Assembly (NCBI GenBank): GCA_003560095.1
Contig: PWJI01000043.1
Coordinates: 1-44,466 of the forward strand
Source: Candidatus Nealsoniibacteriota bacterium
GTDB taxonomy: Bacteria > Patescibacteriota > Minisyncoccia > Minisyncoccales > PWPS01
DNA: 44,466 nucleotides
Reading direction: 5' to 3'
Shown here: positions 43,767 to 44,466 of the stretch, in pieces
Position numbering within the stretch: position 1 is the first letter of the stretch
Layout: the number at the start of each line of letters is the position of its first letter
Translations under genes and position numbers: made by a program
The notes under the pieces: model-generated
Database searches by the model: none
Told to the model about the DNA's origin: nothing
Seen by the model: only the letters and a program-made list of their open reading frames with translations

Positions 43767-44466
43767 ATGAAAGGTTATTTGGAAACAATATTAAAAGCAA
43801 TAAACACAAAAAGAGGTAAGGTTTTTTTACTCCTTTTTTTTGTGTTGTTTTTTATCGGTATCTTTTTTTTGTTTTTTAGAACGCAAGGAAAGCAAGAAAC
43901 TGAAAGACAAGAAATAACCCTTAAAAAAGAAATTACATATCCTCAAAAACTGGAATTAAGTGAAAACTTGGAAAAGCCAATATCTTCAGCTTCTCTTTCC
44001 ATTTATCACAAAGAAAACGGGGAAAAAGTACTTTTTGAAGAAAACTCCAATGAAGTTTTTTCGATAGCCAGCATTAGTAAACTTATGACAGCAATGGTGG
44101 TTTTTGAAAACTATAAGCTGGAAGAAGCAACTAAAATAACAGAGGAAGAAATAATTTCAAGAACAGAATTTCGTGATTTTAGAGCATGGGAGGGGACAAA
44201 GATAGAGGAAATGGTTTACCCTTTGTTAATTGAATCCAATAATAGTGCAGCTTTTGCGCTTGCACTTATAAGCGATCGTTTCCTGGAAACGAAAGAAGAG
44301 CCGGTTATTGGATTTGTAAATAAAATGAATGAAAAAGCAAAAGAAATAGGAATGCAAGACACTCAATTTATAAATCCCAGTGGACTGGATAGTAAAAATA
44401 AATATAACTCATCTACGGCAAAGGATATTGCAAGGCTACTGCAATACATTATAAAAAACAATGAAA
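43767..44466 (+). CDS. D-alanyl-D-alanine carboxypeptidase (peptidase S11/PBP5-like), truncated at window end
   Basis: My translation from ATG 43767: N-terminal TM helix, 'FEENSNEVFSIASISKLMTAMVVFE' (SxxK), 'LLIESNNSAAFALA' (SxN). Confidence 0.88.
   Translation, partial: MKGYLETILKAINTKRGKVFLLLFFVLFFIGIFFLFFRTQGKQETERQEITLKKEITYPQKLELSENLEKPISSASLSIYHKENGEKVLFEENSNEVFSIASISKLMTAMVVFENYKLEEATKITEEEIISRTEFRDFRAWEGTKIEEMVYPLLIESNNSAAFALALISDRFLETKEEPVIGFVNKMNEKAKEIGMQDTQFINPSGLDSKNKYNSSTAKDIARLLQYIIKNNE

Noticed and set aside
1-44466. Alternative genetic code (UGA recoded as Gly/Trp, as in Gracilibacteria/Absconditabacteria)
   Set aside because: TGA serves as a normal stop (e.g. ends of 6865-7506 and 7536-8735) and all core proteins translate intact under table 11.
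1-44466. tRNA/rRNA genes or mobile elements
   Set aside because: Intergenic gaps are short and AT-rich; no cloverleaf-like GC-rich segment, rRNA-like stretch, transposase or terminal inverted repeats noticed. A tRNAscan/Infernal run would be decisive.

Overview
AT-rich, gene-dense bacterial chromosomal window with about 36 supportable protein-coding genes on both strands. I saw no rRNA, tRNA, CRISPR array, transposase or prophage module. The gene content, compact spacing and many small membrane or acidic proteins suggest a Candidate Phyla Radiation (Patescibacteria/Parcubacteria-like) genome; this is inference, since no phylogeny could be run. Recognisable blocks: (i) cell wall and translation genes (alr, metG, fmt, truB, murC, tig, a partial D-Ala-D-Ala carboxypeptidase); (ii) a glycogen cluster (HAD, GT4, GH57, eukaryote-type GT3 glycogen synthase, GH133-like debranching enzyme) at 6865-13529; (iii) two GerMN-like surface proteins next to a polyacidic anchored protein; (iv) a 15-kb DNA repair region at 17371-32377: nfo, small WYL-like protein, PAS histidine kinase, UvrD-PD-(D/E)XK helicase-nuclease, dinB, gdh, xseA, xseB, a second UvrD helicase, two SurA_N-like proteins, a Fe-S RecB/Cas4-like nuclease with a possible HTH tail, and a family-4-like UDG lacking the usual Fe-S cysteines; (v) MscS, Kef-type antiporter and SpoIIM-family genes; (vi) a minus-strand operon in which fmt is preceded by a tyrosine-recombinase-like core-binding protein without a catalytic domain and a small His-rich unknown. 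The inspected start codons almost all lack a Shine-Dalgarno motif and sit in AU-rich leaders, and several are preceded closely by TATAAT or TGCTAWWAT -10-like boxes. The best novelty candidates are the repair region (especially the nuclease-HTH fusion and the Fe-S-less UDG), the GT3-based glycogen cluster, and the catalytic-domain-less recombinase-like gene. I found no clearly new defence system.
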